DNA from: an uncultured Lachnospiraceae bacterium
GTDB taxonomy: Bacteria; Bacillota; Clostridia; Lachnospirales; Lachnospiraceae
Direction: 5' to 3'
Length of the DNA: 64,000 nucleotides
Assembly: GCA_934394565.1 (NCBI GenBank)
Contig: CAKRQV010000003.1
Span: forward strand, 62,001 to 126,000
How positions within the stretch are numbered: the stretch's first letter is position 1; every line of letters begins with the position of its first letter. The notes below the pieces were generated by a model, which saw only the letters and a program-made list of their open reading frames with translations, did not search any database and was not told the origin of the DNA. Of this stretch, positions 56,520 through 64,000 are shown one piece after another. The translations under genes and the position numbers were made by a program.

Positions 56520-57305
56520 TTACAGTACGTGTTTTTCTTTCAGTCTGCCGACAACTGCAGCAGCCATGTCAGCCGGTGTTCCGGTGAAGATCTCACCCTT
56601 GCCCTTCTGCGGCGGTGTGAAAGAACGTGCAACCTGTGTCGGGGAAGCATTCAGACCGCAGGCAGCCGGATCCAGTTTCACATCCTCATGGTTCCATACG
56701 GTAATATCTTTTTTATACGCATCCACGATACCGGAAATCGTCATGTATCTTGGCTCATTTAACTCTTTAACACAGGTCAGAAGACACGGTGTCTGTACTT
56801 CGATCTTTTCGTAACCATCCTCGAGCTGTCTCTCTACGATGACTTTGTCGCCCTGGATCTCTACTTTCTGTACATAGGTAACTACCGGCAGTTTCAGACG
56901 CTGTGCGATCTGCGGACCTACCTGTGCGGTATCACCATCGATGGCCTGACGTCCTGCAAAAATGATATCAGCGCCGCCCATTTTCTTGATACCGGCTGCG
57001 ATGGTTGTGGATGTAGCGCAGGTATCTGCACCACCGAACGCACGGTCAGACAGAAGGTAGGAATCATCTGCGCCCATGGCCATACACTCTCTTAACATTT
57101 CCATAGCCTGCGGCGGTCCCATGGTGATCACGTCTACTGTGGTTCCCTCATTGGCATCTTTGATCTGCAGGGCAGCCTCCAGTGCATTGGCATCATCGGG
57201 ATTCAAAATACTCGGCACACCGTCACGGATCAGCGTACCTTTCACCGGATCGATCCTTACTTCTGTTGTATCCGGTACCTGTTTAGCACATACGATAATT
57301 TTCAT
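56520..57305 (-). CDS. etfB: Electron transfer flavoprotein beta subunit (CarD-like)
   Basis: A 261-residue EtfB. 'DTTEVRIDPVKGTLIRDGVPSILNPDDANALEAAL' and 'GRQAIDGDTAQVGPQIAQRLKLPVVTYVQKVEI' are typical; the latter loop is that of FAD-carrying (rather than AMP-carrying) bifurcating EtfB proteins. With EtfA it accepts electrons from NADH and serves the acyl-CoA dehydrogenase upstream in the operon. Spacing to etfA is 20 bases. Confidence 0.93.
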   Translation of the reverse strand: MKIIVCAKQVPDTTEVRIDPVKGTLIRDGVPSILNPDDANALEAALQIKDANEGTTVDVITMGPPQAMEMLRECMAMGADDSYLLSDRAFGGADTCATSTTIAAGIKKMGGADIIFAGRQAIDGDTAQVGPQIAQRLKLPVVTYVQKVEIQGDKVIVERQLEDGYEKIEVQTPCLLTCVKELNEPRYMTISGIVDAYKKDITVWNHEDVKLDPAACGLNASPTQVARSFTPPQKGKGEIFTGTPADMAAAVVGRLKEKHVL

Positions 57306-57326
57306 AATCTGTCACCCTTTCCTCTC

Positions 57327-58481
57327 TTACTTCAGCAATGCACGTGAGATAACCATCTGCTGTACCTGGCTTGTACCCTCGTACAGTGTAAATACACGAC
57401 AGTCTCTGTACATACGTTCAACCTTGTATTCTTTGATGAAACCATATCCACCGTGGATCTGTACGGCTTTTGCACAGATACGGTTGCAGGCTTCTGCGGC
57501 ATAGTATTTTGCCATGGCAGCTGCCTTGCTGGCCGGTTTCTTCTGGTCGATCAGATAAGCGGCACGGTATACGAGAAGTTTTGCGGCATCCAGCTCTGTA
57601 GCCATATCTGCCAGCATGAAGCTGATGGCCTGGAATTTGCCGATCGGACGGCCGAACTGTTTTCTTTCTTTTGCATATTTGACAGCTTCGTCCAGTGCGC
57701 CCTGGGCAACACCGATGGACTGTGCGGCAACACCGATACGTCCGATATCCAGTGTGGCCATGGCGTTTGAGAAACCTTTATCTCTCTCTCCCAGCATGTT
57801 TTCCTTTGGTACGCGGACATTATCCAGAATAATATCACTGGTGGCACATCCGACAAGACCCATCTTGTTCTCCGGCTTACCACAGGATACGCCCTCAGAT
57901 TTCATATCAACGATAAAAGCTGTGATACCTCTGGCACCTTTGCTCATATCGGTCTTTGCATAAACAACAGCCACGTCTGACAGCGGAGCTGCTGTGATGA
58001 ACGTCTTACGTCCGTTTAATACGAAGCAGTCATCTTCTTCAACGGCTGTGGTGGTCATACCACCGGCATCAGAACCTGCACCCGGCTCTGTCAGGGCGAA
58101 ACAGACTGTCTTTTTGCCACTGACAATATCCGGCAGATACTGTTTTTTCTGTTCTTCCGTACCGGACAGAAGGAACGGTCCGCCTGCCAGGGAGTTTGGG
58201 GAAGATACATACAGACTGGCTACGGCACTGACACGACAGATCTCTTCCATAACGGAAACATATCCACGGCAGTCAGAACCGGAACCACCATATTCTTTCG
58301 GGATCTTGATACCGAAGAAACCGGCTTTTGCCATCTTGTCCAGAATCTCCTGCGGAAATACTGCCGTCTCCTCCACTTCGTCAAGGATCTCTGTTGTCAG
58401 CTCTTTCTCAGCAAATTCACGGGCCAGTTTGTGGATCATAAGGTGTTCCTCTGTCAGGAACAGTTCATTCATGATACTCAT
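57327..58481 (-). CDS. Acyl-CoA dehydrogenase / enoyl-CoA reductase (CarC-like)
   Basis: A 384-residue flavoprotein. 'CFALTEPGAGSDAGGMTTTAV' binds the flavin, 'FITAAPLSDVAVVYAKTD' follows, 'RKQFGRPIGKFQAISFMLADMATELDAAKLLVYRAA' is the helical part, and Glu368 in TLYEGTSQVQ is the catalytic base. In a CarCDE-type complex it reduces a 2-enoyl-CoA such as caffeyl-CoA while Etf reduces ferredoxin. Its ATG overlaps the ligase stop (ATGA) and it is followed by EtfB. Confidence 0.92.
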   Translation of the reverse strand: MSIMNELFLTEEHLMIHKLAREFAEKELTTEILDEVEETAVFPQEILDKMAKAGFFGIKIPKEYGGSGSDCRGYVSVMEEICRVSAVASLYVSSPNSLAGGPFLLSGTEEQKKQYLPDIVSGKKTVCFALTEPGAGSDAGGMTTTAVEEDDCFVLNGRKTFITAAPLSDVAVVYAKTDMSKGARGITAFIVDMKSEGVSCGKPENKMGLVGCATSDIILDNVRVPKENMLGERDKGFSNAMATLDIGRIGVAAQSIGVAQGALDEAVKYAKERKQFGRPIGKFQAISFMLADMATELDAAKLLVYRAAYLIDQKKPASKAAAMAKYYAAEACNRICAKAVQIHGGYGFIKEYKVERMYRDCRVFTLYEGTSQVQQMVISRALLK

Positions 58482-60040
58482 GATTTTCCTCCTTCAATTT
58501 GTTTAAGAAGCACGTCTTTTAATGCTCCTGATTTTATTTTTCCATTAGCTGTTCTTGGCAGTTCATCCAAAAACAGTATGTAACGTGGTATTTTATAGCG
58601 GGTCAGAAGCGCACTTAAGAACGTACGCAGCTTCTGTTTATCCAGCTGCTTTCCATCTTCCGGTACGATGCAGGCTCCCACTTCTTCCTGTGTCACCATG
58701 GAAGGGACGCCGATCACCTTGACTTCTTTTACATTCGGATACTGCAGGATGGACTGCTCGACCTCCATGCACGAGATATTTTCTCCGCAACGGATGATCA
58801 TGTCTTTTTTCCGGCCGGTCACATGAAGATAGCCCTCATCATCGAGGAAACCAAGATCTCCTGTATGCAGCCAGCCATCAGGCTCGATCGCTGCTTCCGT
58901 TTCTTTCTCCATCTGGTAATAACCGGCAAAAACATGGTAGCCTCTGACTTCGATCTCACCAACGGCTTCAACCGGTTGAGATTTTTTCCCCTGTAGTGAA
59001 ACAATTCTGCAATCAAGGCTGTCAATCACACGTCCTACGGACTCTGCTATCTTTTCCGGTGGATCACCGTACGGTGAAAACGTGATACTCGGTGATGTTT
59101 CCGTCTGACCATAACTCATCGCCAGGAACTCAAACTGAAACGCCTGGCAAATCTCCAGATAGTCTTCCTTACTTACCGGTGAACCGGCAATGATGCCGCT
59201 CTTTAAACTGCTGACATCAAAGATCTGAAGCAGATTCTTTTTCAAAATGGCCAGAAACATCGTCGGTACACCATTTAAGATCGTACACTGATACCGGCTG
59301 ACCGTCTTTAAAATACTGGTGCTGTGCACACCGTCCACCAGACAGACACAGTGGCCGCTGGCCAGGGAAGATAAATACCCCGCCGACAGACCAAAGCAGT
59401 GAAACAGCGGAAGTGCCATACTGGAGATATCACTTTCTCCCCAGTGCATCTGGCGTGCTGTTTCAAAGGCTACAGAGATCACATCCCCCTGCCGCAGCAT
59501 AACACCCTTTGACCGTGACGTCGTGCCGGATGTAAAGAGGATTCCCAGAAGGTCTCCCGGCCCCACTTCCCGTTTTACCGTCTCCAGATGATGTCTCTCA
59601 TCCGGTGTTGTCGGGATCTGCATATGCCGGTTGATATCTGTCATCGTGTATAAACGATATGGCTTTGCTCCATATAAAGATGGCAGCTGTTTTGGCGCAT
59701 CCAGTGCACAGATCGCTGCCGGTTTTATGTATTCTATTAATTCTTTCAGTTCAGTTTCCACAAGATATGGGTTAAACAGTACGGCCTGGACTCCTAGCTT
59801 CTGTAAGCCCAGAAACGTCAGGATCCAGTGCACACTGTTAAATCCCCACAGACCGACTCTCTGTCCTTTCCGAACGCCCTCCTGATAAAAATACCAGGCG
59901 ATCCGATCTGAACATCGGTCAATATCCTGCCAGTTCAGCCGTTTTTCAGACTGGATCAGCGCCACATGATCCGGTGTCTTTGCTGCTCTCCACCGTAATG
60001 CCTCACTGACTGTCATCCAGTTGGGCTTTTCTGTCTGCAT
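58478..60040 (-). CDS. Acyl-CoA synthetase, AMP-forming (CarB-like)
   Basis: A 520-residue ANL ligase from ATG 60040, which overlaps the stop of the CoA-transferase (TAATG). Motifs are 'LGILFTSGTTSRSKGVMLRQGD' (P-loop), 'AMSYGQTETSPSI', 'GWLHTGDLGFLDDEGYLHVTGRKKDMIIRCGENIS' and the catalytic Lys region 'RTANGKIKSG'. It would activate the incoming acid with ATP when no CoA donor is available, as CarB does for caffeate. The substrate could be an aryl or alkyl enoic acid. Confidence 0.92.
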   Translation of the reverse strand: MQTEKPNWMTVSEALRWRAAKTPDHVALIQSEKRLNWQDIDRCSDRIAWYFYQEGVRKGQRVGLWGFNSVHWILTFLGLQKLGVQAVLFNPYLVETELKELIEYIKPAAICALDAPKQLPSLYGAKPYRLYTMTDINRHMQIPTTPDERHHLETVKREVGPGDLLGILFTSGTTSRSKGVMLRQGDVISVAFETARQMHWGESDISSMALPLFHCFGLSAGYLSSLASGHCVCLVDGVHSTSILKTVSRYQCTILNGVPTMFLAILKKNLLQIFDVSSLKSGIIAGSPVSKEDYLEICQAFQFEFLAMSYGQTETSPSITFSPYGDPPEKIAESVGRVIDSLDCRIVSLQGKKSQPVEAVGEIEVRGYHVFAGYYQMEKETEAAIEPDGWLHTGDLGFLDDEGYLHVTGRKKDMIIRCGENISCMEVEQSILQYPNVKEVKVIGVPSMVTQEEVGACIVPEDGKQLDKQKLRTFLSALLTRYKIPRYILFLDELPRTANGKIKSGALKDVLLKQIEGGKS

Positions 60041-61599
60041 TATTCCATCATCTCTTTCAGTCCGCCCCATTCTTCAGCAAAAATCGCACCGTCCATGACT
60101 TTGACGTTTTCTGCGATTTCCGGCTTAAAGTCCATATGGGCCAGAATATCTTTTTCTATATCGATGCCCGGAGCCACTTCCACAAGCACCAGCCTGTCTT
60201 CCTGGCTTAAGCGGAACACACAGCGTTCTGTGATATACAGAATCTCCTGGTTTCCTTTTGCCGCATATTTACCGGAAAACGTAACCTGTTCCACCTCTTT
60301 GAGGAACTTCTTTCCTTTTCCCTCTTCCACAATGCGGATACCGCCGTTTTCAATAGCGATCTTTGCTTTTGCCATAAATGTACCGGCAAACAGCACTTTC
60401 TTGGAATTCTGGGAAATATTGATAAATCCGCCAGGTCCGGTAAGACGCGGGCCGAATTTGCTGACATTGATATTTCCCTGTTCATCTGCCTGCGCCAGTC
60501 CAAGTACTGCCACGTCGCAGCCGCCGCCATCATAGAAATCAAACATGGAACCATGATCGATACATGCCTGTGCGTTGTAAGAGCTTCCGAAGTTCGGCAG
60601 AGCTGCAGGAACACCGCCAAACGCACCAATCTCCGTTGTCAGTGTGATATCGTCTGTACATCCCTCTTCAGCCACAACACTGGCCACATCTGCAGGAATA
60701 CCGACACCAAGATTGACTACATTACCTTTTTTCAGTTCCATCGCACAACGGCGTTCAATAATCTTGCGGTCGCACAGCGGCACCTTCGGTAATGCATTCA
60801 GTGGTTTTTTAAGGTTTCCGGCAAAGGCCGGTTCATAATAGACACCCTCTGTCTGCCAGCAGGCATTTTTATCTGTTGCCACAACAACATAATCCACCAG
60901 TGTACCCGGAATCTTGACTTCCTTCGGATGCATCGTGCCACGTTTGGCAGTATATTCAACCTGTACGATAACGATACCACCGCTGTTGTGAGCTGCTTCT
61001 GCCACCACAAGGCCTTCATTGATCGGACCCTCTTTTTCAAAGGTGATATTGCCGTCCTCATCAGCCGTTGTTCCCCGAAGAAGTGCGACATGTAACGGAA
61101 ATGCTTTATAAAACAGATACTCTTCGCCCTGGAAATTTACCAGTTCGACAAGGTCTTCGGTGGTAACCGCATTCATCTTGCCGCCTTCCAGCCGCGGATC
61201 CACAAATGTTCCGAGGCCAACCTTTGTCAGAAGTCCCGGACGATGTGCGGCAATCTCACGCCACAGATTGACGATTACGCCCTGCGGCAGACAATGACAG
61301 GCCATTTTGTTAGCACGCACAAGATCGTTCATGGCAAAGGCTGAACCGATATGGGCAGCTGCCCATTTTGTTACCAGACCTTCGTAACCAAGACGCGTCA
61401 TGCCACGCTCTTTCCAGTCACCCATAGCGCTGCCCTGCTTCATCGTCAAATTGCACGGATGCCCTGTTTCTTTATAGCAATCTGCAATGGCAACAGCCAC
61501 TTCCTCCGGCCATCCGGATAGTCCCATTCCAGCCACACCGACAGTTGCGCCGTCCGGAATCAGGCGGGCAGCCTCGGCGGCCGTTATAAATTTTACCAT
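60040..61599 (-). CDS. Acyl-CoA:carboxylate CoA-transferase (CarA-like)
   Basis: A 519-residue class I CoA-transferase with fused alpha and beta halves (propionate CoA-transferase/YdiF type). 'DDITLTTEIGAFGGVPAALPNFGSSYNAQACIDH' contains the catalytic Glu (TEIGAFGG), and 'GPGGFINISQNSKKVLFAGTFMA' follows. ATG 61599 is preceded by GGGAGGAATT. It heads the operon, and would move CoA from the reduced product to new substrate, which saves ATP, as CarA does. Confidence 0.9.
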   Translation of the reverse strand: MVKFITAAEAARLIPDGATVGVAGMGLSGWPEEVAVAIADCYKETGHPCNLTMKQGSAMGDWKERGMTRLGYEGLVTKWAAAHIGSAFAMNDLVRANKMACHCLPQGVIVNLWREIAAHRPGLLTKVGLGTFVDPRLEGGKMNAVTTEDLVELVNFQGEEYLFYKAFPLHVALLRGTTADEDGNITFEKEGPINEGLVVAEAAHNSGGIVIVQVEYTAKRGTMHPKEVKIPGTLVDYVVVATDKNACWQTEGVYYEPAFAGNLKKPLNALPKVPLCDRKIIERRCAMELKKGNVVNLGVGIPADVASVVAEEGCTDDITLTTEIGAFGGVPAALPNFGSSYNAQACIDHGSMFDFYDGGGCDVAVLGLAQADEQGNINVSKFGPRLTGPGGFINISQNSKKVLFAGTFMAKAKIAIENGGIRIVEEGKGKKFLKEVEQVTFSGKYAAKGNQEILYITERCVFRLSQEDRLVLVEVAPGIDIEKDILAHMDFKPEIAENVKVMDGAIFAEEWGGLKEMME

Positions 61600-61684
61600 A
61601 AAAAATTCCTCCCAATGTATGCAAAAACTACAATTCACGTTGTTTTTATTTTAACATTTTTCACGCATGCAGTCTATATCAATA

Positions 61685-61698
61685 TGTCAATATTGACA
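61685..61698. promoter_or_regulatory. Candidate PadR operator
   Basis: TGTCAATATTGACA is a perfect 14-bp palindrome in the divergent region between the CoA-transferase operon and padR, and also contains a TTGACA-type -35 for the leftward operon. PadR operators elsewhere are dyads of this kind. A second CAATAT half-site precedes it. Confidence 0.6.
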
Positions 61699-61878
61699 GT
61701 TTGTAACCTGTACACAATAATCCCATATTTTTTTATGCAAACCCGTCATTTTTCACACTTATTCTGAAAAAAAACATATAAAGTTTGAAATGCATGTCTG
61801 CTTCATGTATAATAAATGCTTAAGAGACTTCAGGCAGTGAAAGCTGCCCTGTATAAATTGTAAAGAAACGGAGAAACC

Positions 61879-62427
61879 ATGCGAACACTCAAATATGCCA
61901 TTCTGGGTCTGATCCTGCAGCACCCCTGTACCGGTTATGATATAGCCCGTGAATTTAAAGAACGTGCTTTTTCCAATTTCTGGTACGCCACCCACAGCCA
62001 GATCTATCCTGAGCTAAAGCGTCTGACGGATGAGGGTCTGATTACATTCGATGTCGTCATTCAGGGTGAAAAGCTTGAAAAGAAAGAATATACGATCACC
62101 GACAGGGGCCGCCGTGAATTTATGGAGTGGCTGCAGACGGATGAGGAGCTGCAGATGACGGCAAAGGATGTCTTTCGTCTTCGTACATTCTTCTCTCAGT
62201 TCTACACCGGGGCTGAATTCAGAGCGCAGCTGTCTTCCCATCTGGCAAAGCATGAAGATCGCAAGGCACAGTTACAGACAATCCAGTCCAGCAGACATTT
62301 TAAAAACTGTAAGCCGGGAGATGCGTCTTTTGGCGATTACATGGTGCTGGATGGCGCTATTATGCGCGAGGAGTCCTACATTGCCTGGTTGAAAAAATAT
62401 TCCGCATACTACAAAGATGTGAAATAA
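61879..62427 (+). CDS. PadR-family transcriptional regulator
   Basis: A 182-residue regulator: winged helix MRTLKYAILGLILQHPCTGYDIAREF, then 'THSQIYPELKRLTDEGLITFD' (recognition helix) and 'KEYTITDRGRREFMEWL' (wing), with a C-terminal helical dimer domain. PadR proteins typically repress phenolic-acid genes until an aromatic acid binds. It is divergent to the CarA-E-like operon, so it probably controls that operon and itself. A -10-like TATAAT (61807-61812) lies upstream. Confidence 0.92.
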   Translation: MRTLKYAILGLILQHPCTGYDIAREFKERAFSNFWYATHSQIYPELKRLTDEGLITFDVVIQGEKLEKKEYTITDRGRREFMEWLQTDEELQMTAKDVFRLRTFFSQFYTGAEFRAQLSSHLAKHEDRKAQLQTIQSSRHFKNCKPGDASFGDYMVLDGAIMREESYIAWLKKYSAYYKDVK

Positions 62428-62445
62428 TTTCATACTGTGTCATCT

Positions 62446-62469
62446 AAAAAGGTCCATCGGGCCTTTTTT
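62446..62469 (+). terminator. Terminator of padR
   Basis: AAAAAGGTCC-ATCG-GGGCCTTTTTT-type stem with one G-U pair, followed by TATT. It begins 18 bases after the stop. Confidence 0.75.
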
Positions 62470-62570
62470 ATTTATCCGGCACTGCAAACAGTTCCTGCTC
62501 CCTGAAGCATGCCCATGTACAATGTTGTGCAGACAGAGCCGAGGCATACACTGCCCCGGCCCCATTCACA

Positions 62571-63581
62571 TCAGATACCATATGTTTCTTTATTGTATTT
62601 TTCTATCTCATCGTTAATGATCGGATCTACATGTGGGAAAAGACATCCCGGTCCGCCATAGGTAATACATGGAATGTAATGGCCACCCGGAGCATATGTC
62701 TCACAGGCACGTCTGACCTCAGCACGGATTTCTTCTTCCGTGGAATCAGCCCGGTCTACGATAGCCGCATCAATACCGCCCATCAGCACCATACGTCCAT
62801 CCAGCTGCTTCTGCAGCTTCACAATGTCATTCTGTGGAAGTGCACCCTGCCAGATATCGATTCCGAGGTCCACCATATCTTCAATGATCGGCTCACAGAA
62901 GGAATCGGAATGGTGCATGACGATCACACCGTTGTCCTTCATATATTTGTACTGTTTTTCGTACTGCGGCTTGATAAATTCCCGCCAGGTTTCCGGACTG
63001 ATAAAAAGGGAATTTTTTGATCCCCAGTCATCATGCGTCAGCATGACATCCGGGTGCAGATTGTCTACGATCAGCTTCGCCAGCTGGAAACGATATTCAC
63101 CGATGGCATTGCACAGATCCATCATGTCTTCCGGTTCTAACAGGAAATTCATCAGCATATCTTCAAATCCCATCAGAAAATGCAGTCGTTCAAATACGCC
63201 TGTCGGCATAAAGGCCATAGCAAGGCTGCCGGAGGCTTTGATCTCATCGATTTTCTCTTTGAACGGTGCCCACAGAGCCGGATCGGATGCCTCACCGACG
63301 ATATCCGGGAATTTTACCTGGGTTTTCCACTCGCAGATATCATCACAGACTTTATTATCATCTGTAACATGCGGCATAGCTGCCAGCTGATCCTGCGGCC
63401 AGAGGATGGTCGTACCAAAAGCGTCTTTTAACGGTTCCATACCGCGGTGACGGTTGCCACGCACAAGATTATTTGCCGGGTTTGGCGGGAAAAATGTGGT
63501 ACCCTCGAACTGTTTGAGCAGTCTTTCCGGTTTTCCGTCTTTTTTCAGAGTTTCAAGGAAGATTTCTTTTGCTGTAGCCAT
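62571..63581 (-). CDS. URO-D-fold protein 2
   Basis: A 336-residue relative of the URO-D superfamily, distantly like the product at 54137-55213: it shares 'HDDWGSKNSLFISPETWREFIKPQYEKQYKYM' but has HHSDSF where protein 1 has HSCGK, so the Cys zinc ligand is missing. 'GGIDAAIVDRADSTEEEIRAEVRRACETYAPGGHYIPCITYGGPG' is the usual C-terminal part. It is likely to act on a substrate of this pathway, not on porphyrins. The start follows AAGGAGAAGAC. Confidence 0.85.
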   Translation of the reverse strand: MATAKEIFLETLKKDGKPERLLKQFEGTTFFPPNPANNLVRGNRHRGMEPLKDAFGTTILWPQDQLAAMPHVTDDNKVCDDICEWKTQVKFPDIVGEASDPALWAPFKEKIDEIKASGSLAMAFMPTGVFERLHFLMGFEDMLMNFLLEPEDMMDLCNAIGEYRFQLAKLIVDNLHPDVMLTHDDWGSKNSLFISPETWREFIKPQYEKQYKYMKDNGVIVMHHSDSFCEPIIEDMVDLGIDIWQGALPQNDIVKLQKQLDGRMVLMGGIDAAIVDRADSTEEEIRAEVRRACETYAPGGHYIPCITYGGPGCLFPHVDPIINDEIEKYNKETYGI

Positions 63582-63673
63582 ATGTTTTGTCTTCTCCTTT
63601 TCTTATGCTTACTAAAATTCTGTCTGCCGATACAGCTTATATCAGCAATATATGGGATTTTCCCTTTTAAAAA

Positions 63674-63698
63674 GTGGCTGCATAGCAGCCACTTTTTT
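63674..63698 (-). terminator. Hairpin terminator between the symporter and URO-D-like 2
   Basis: GTGGCTG-CATA-related stem (GTGGCTGC/GCAGCCAC) flanked by A and T runs, so it can work in both directions. It follows the symporter stop by nine bases on the minus strand. Confidence 0.85.
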
Positions 63699-63706
63699 AT
63701 CCTTTA

Positions 63707-64000
63707 TCAGGCAACTTTCCGGTCGATCTCTGCCTGCCACTGTTCTACTTTTTCTTTGGTGATCTTGAAGCCAACGATCAGAAGAACGGCTGCAACGATA
63801 CAGAAGATTCCCGGTACCAGACCAAGTGCTATGGTCATTCCCTGACGTGCCGTACCCTGCAGGACAACGTCTTTCTGCCAGCCTACGGCTGTCAGACATG
63901 CGGCAATGATCGTACCACGAAGGAAGACACCAATCTTTAACGGTACATTCTGCAGACCCATGATCCAGCCGGAAGCATCCTTGCCGGTCTTCCATGTTGC
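63707..64000 (-). CDS. GPH-type sugar/organic solute:cation symporter, C-terminal part
   Basis: 98 residues are visible up to the window edge. They begin ATWKTGKDASGWIMGLQNVPLK, where 'TGKDASG' is the late cytoplasmic motif of glycoside-pentoside-hexuronide symporters, followed by helices 'VVLQGTARQGMTIALGLVPGIFCIVAAVLLIVGFKI' and a charged end (TKEKVEQWQAEIDRK). The start lies to the right of the window. By context it would import the substrate of the glycyl-radical/Car-like pathway. The family call is based on the motif and layout. Confidence 0.8.
   Translation of the reverse strand, partial: ATWKTGKDASGWIMGLQNVPLKIGVFLRGTIIAACLTAVGWQKDVVLQGTARQGMTIALGLVPGIFCIVAAVLLIVGFKITKEKVEQWQAEIDRKVA

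Overview
The window looks like the chromosome of a spore-forming, anaerobic gut Firmicute, most likely a Lachnospiraceae member. The reasons are a spore-coat gene (cotJC), a cobalamin riboswitch with cbiMNQO, oxygen-sensitive glycyl-radical and radical-SAM enzymes, an electron-bifurcating-type Etf with a ferredoxin domain, and typical clostridial ribosome binding sites. No 16S gene is present, so genus is not assigned.

Positions 1 to about 32,235 are the right-hand part of a tailed (siphovirus-type) prophage whose left end lies outside the window. Reading leftward from the immunity region there are early genes (Cro-like repressor, SSB, HUH initiator, RNase H-like protein, PcfJ-like protein, HNH), two tRNA-type loci, then terminase, portal, capsid, head-tail, tail tube, tape measure and a distal tail protein cut by the window edge. 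Rightward from the same switch are a LexA-type CI repressor and an AT-rich lysogeny/cargo region: SAP-domain protein, double-HTH protein with an ImmA-like partner, BRO antirepressor, a probable type I toxin with its antisense RNA, DinD, and a large serine integrase. The prophage splits cotJC: the cotJC 3' part begins directly after the integrase gene, and its 5' part must lie beyond the unseen left end. This is the layout expected of a sporulation gene rebuilt by prophage excision.

From 32.7 to 50 kb the chromosome carries cbiMNQO (cobalt uptake) under a cobalamin riboswitch, a RluA-type pseudouridine synthase, a prolyl-tRNA editing protein, a membrane-anchored XRE regulator, a queuosine-salvage pair (queL-like radical SAM enzyme and YhhQ-type transporter) behind a preQ1-I riboswitch, a two-component system, a proB-kinase-proA cluster, a DUF3786 protein and a TRIC-type channel. 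Two families of structured dispersed repeats sit between these genes. In one family the long inverted-repeat arms differ completely from copy to copy while the core is conserved and shows compensatory changes.

From 50 kb to the end lies a catabolic island: a glycyl radical enzyme and its divergent activase, two URO-D-fold proteins, a five-gene leftward operon (CoA-transferase, acyl-CoA ligase, acyl-CoA dehydrogenase, EtfB, ferredoxin-EtfA) in the same order as carABCDE of Acetobacterium woodii, a divergent PadR regulator, and the end of a GPH-type symporter. The set suggests uptake and energy-conserving reduction of an enoate, possibly aromatic. The glycyl radical enzyme has an unusual GCLD active-site motif and its substrate cannot be read from the sequence.
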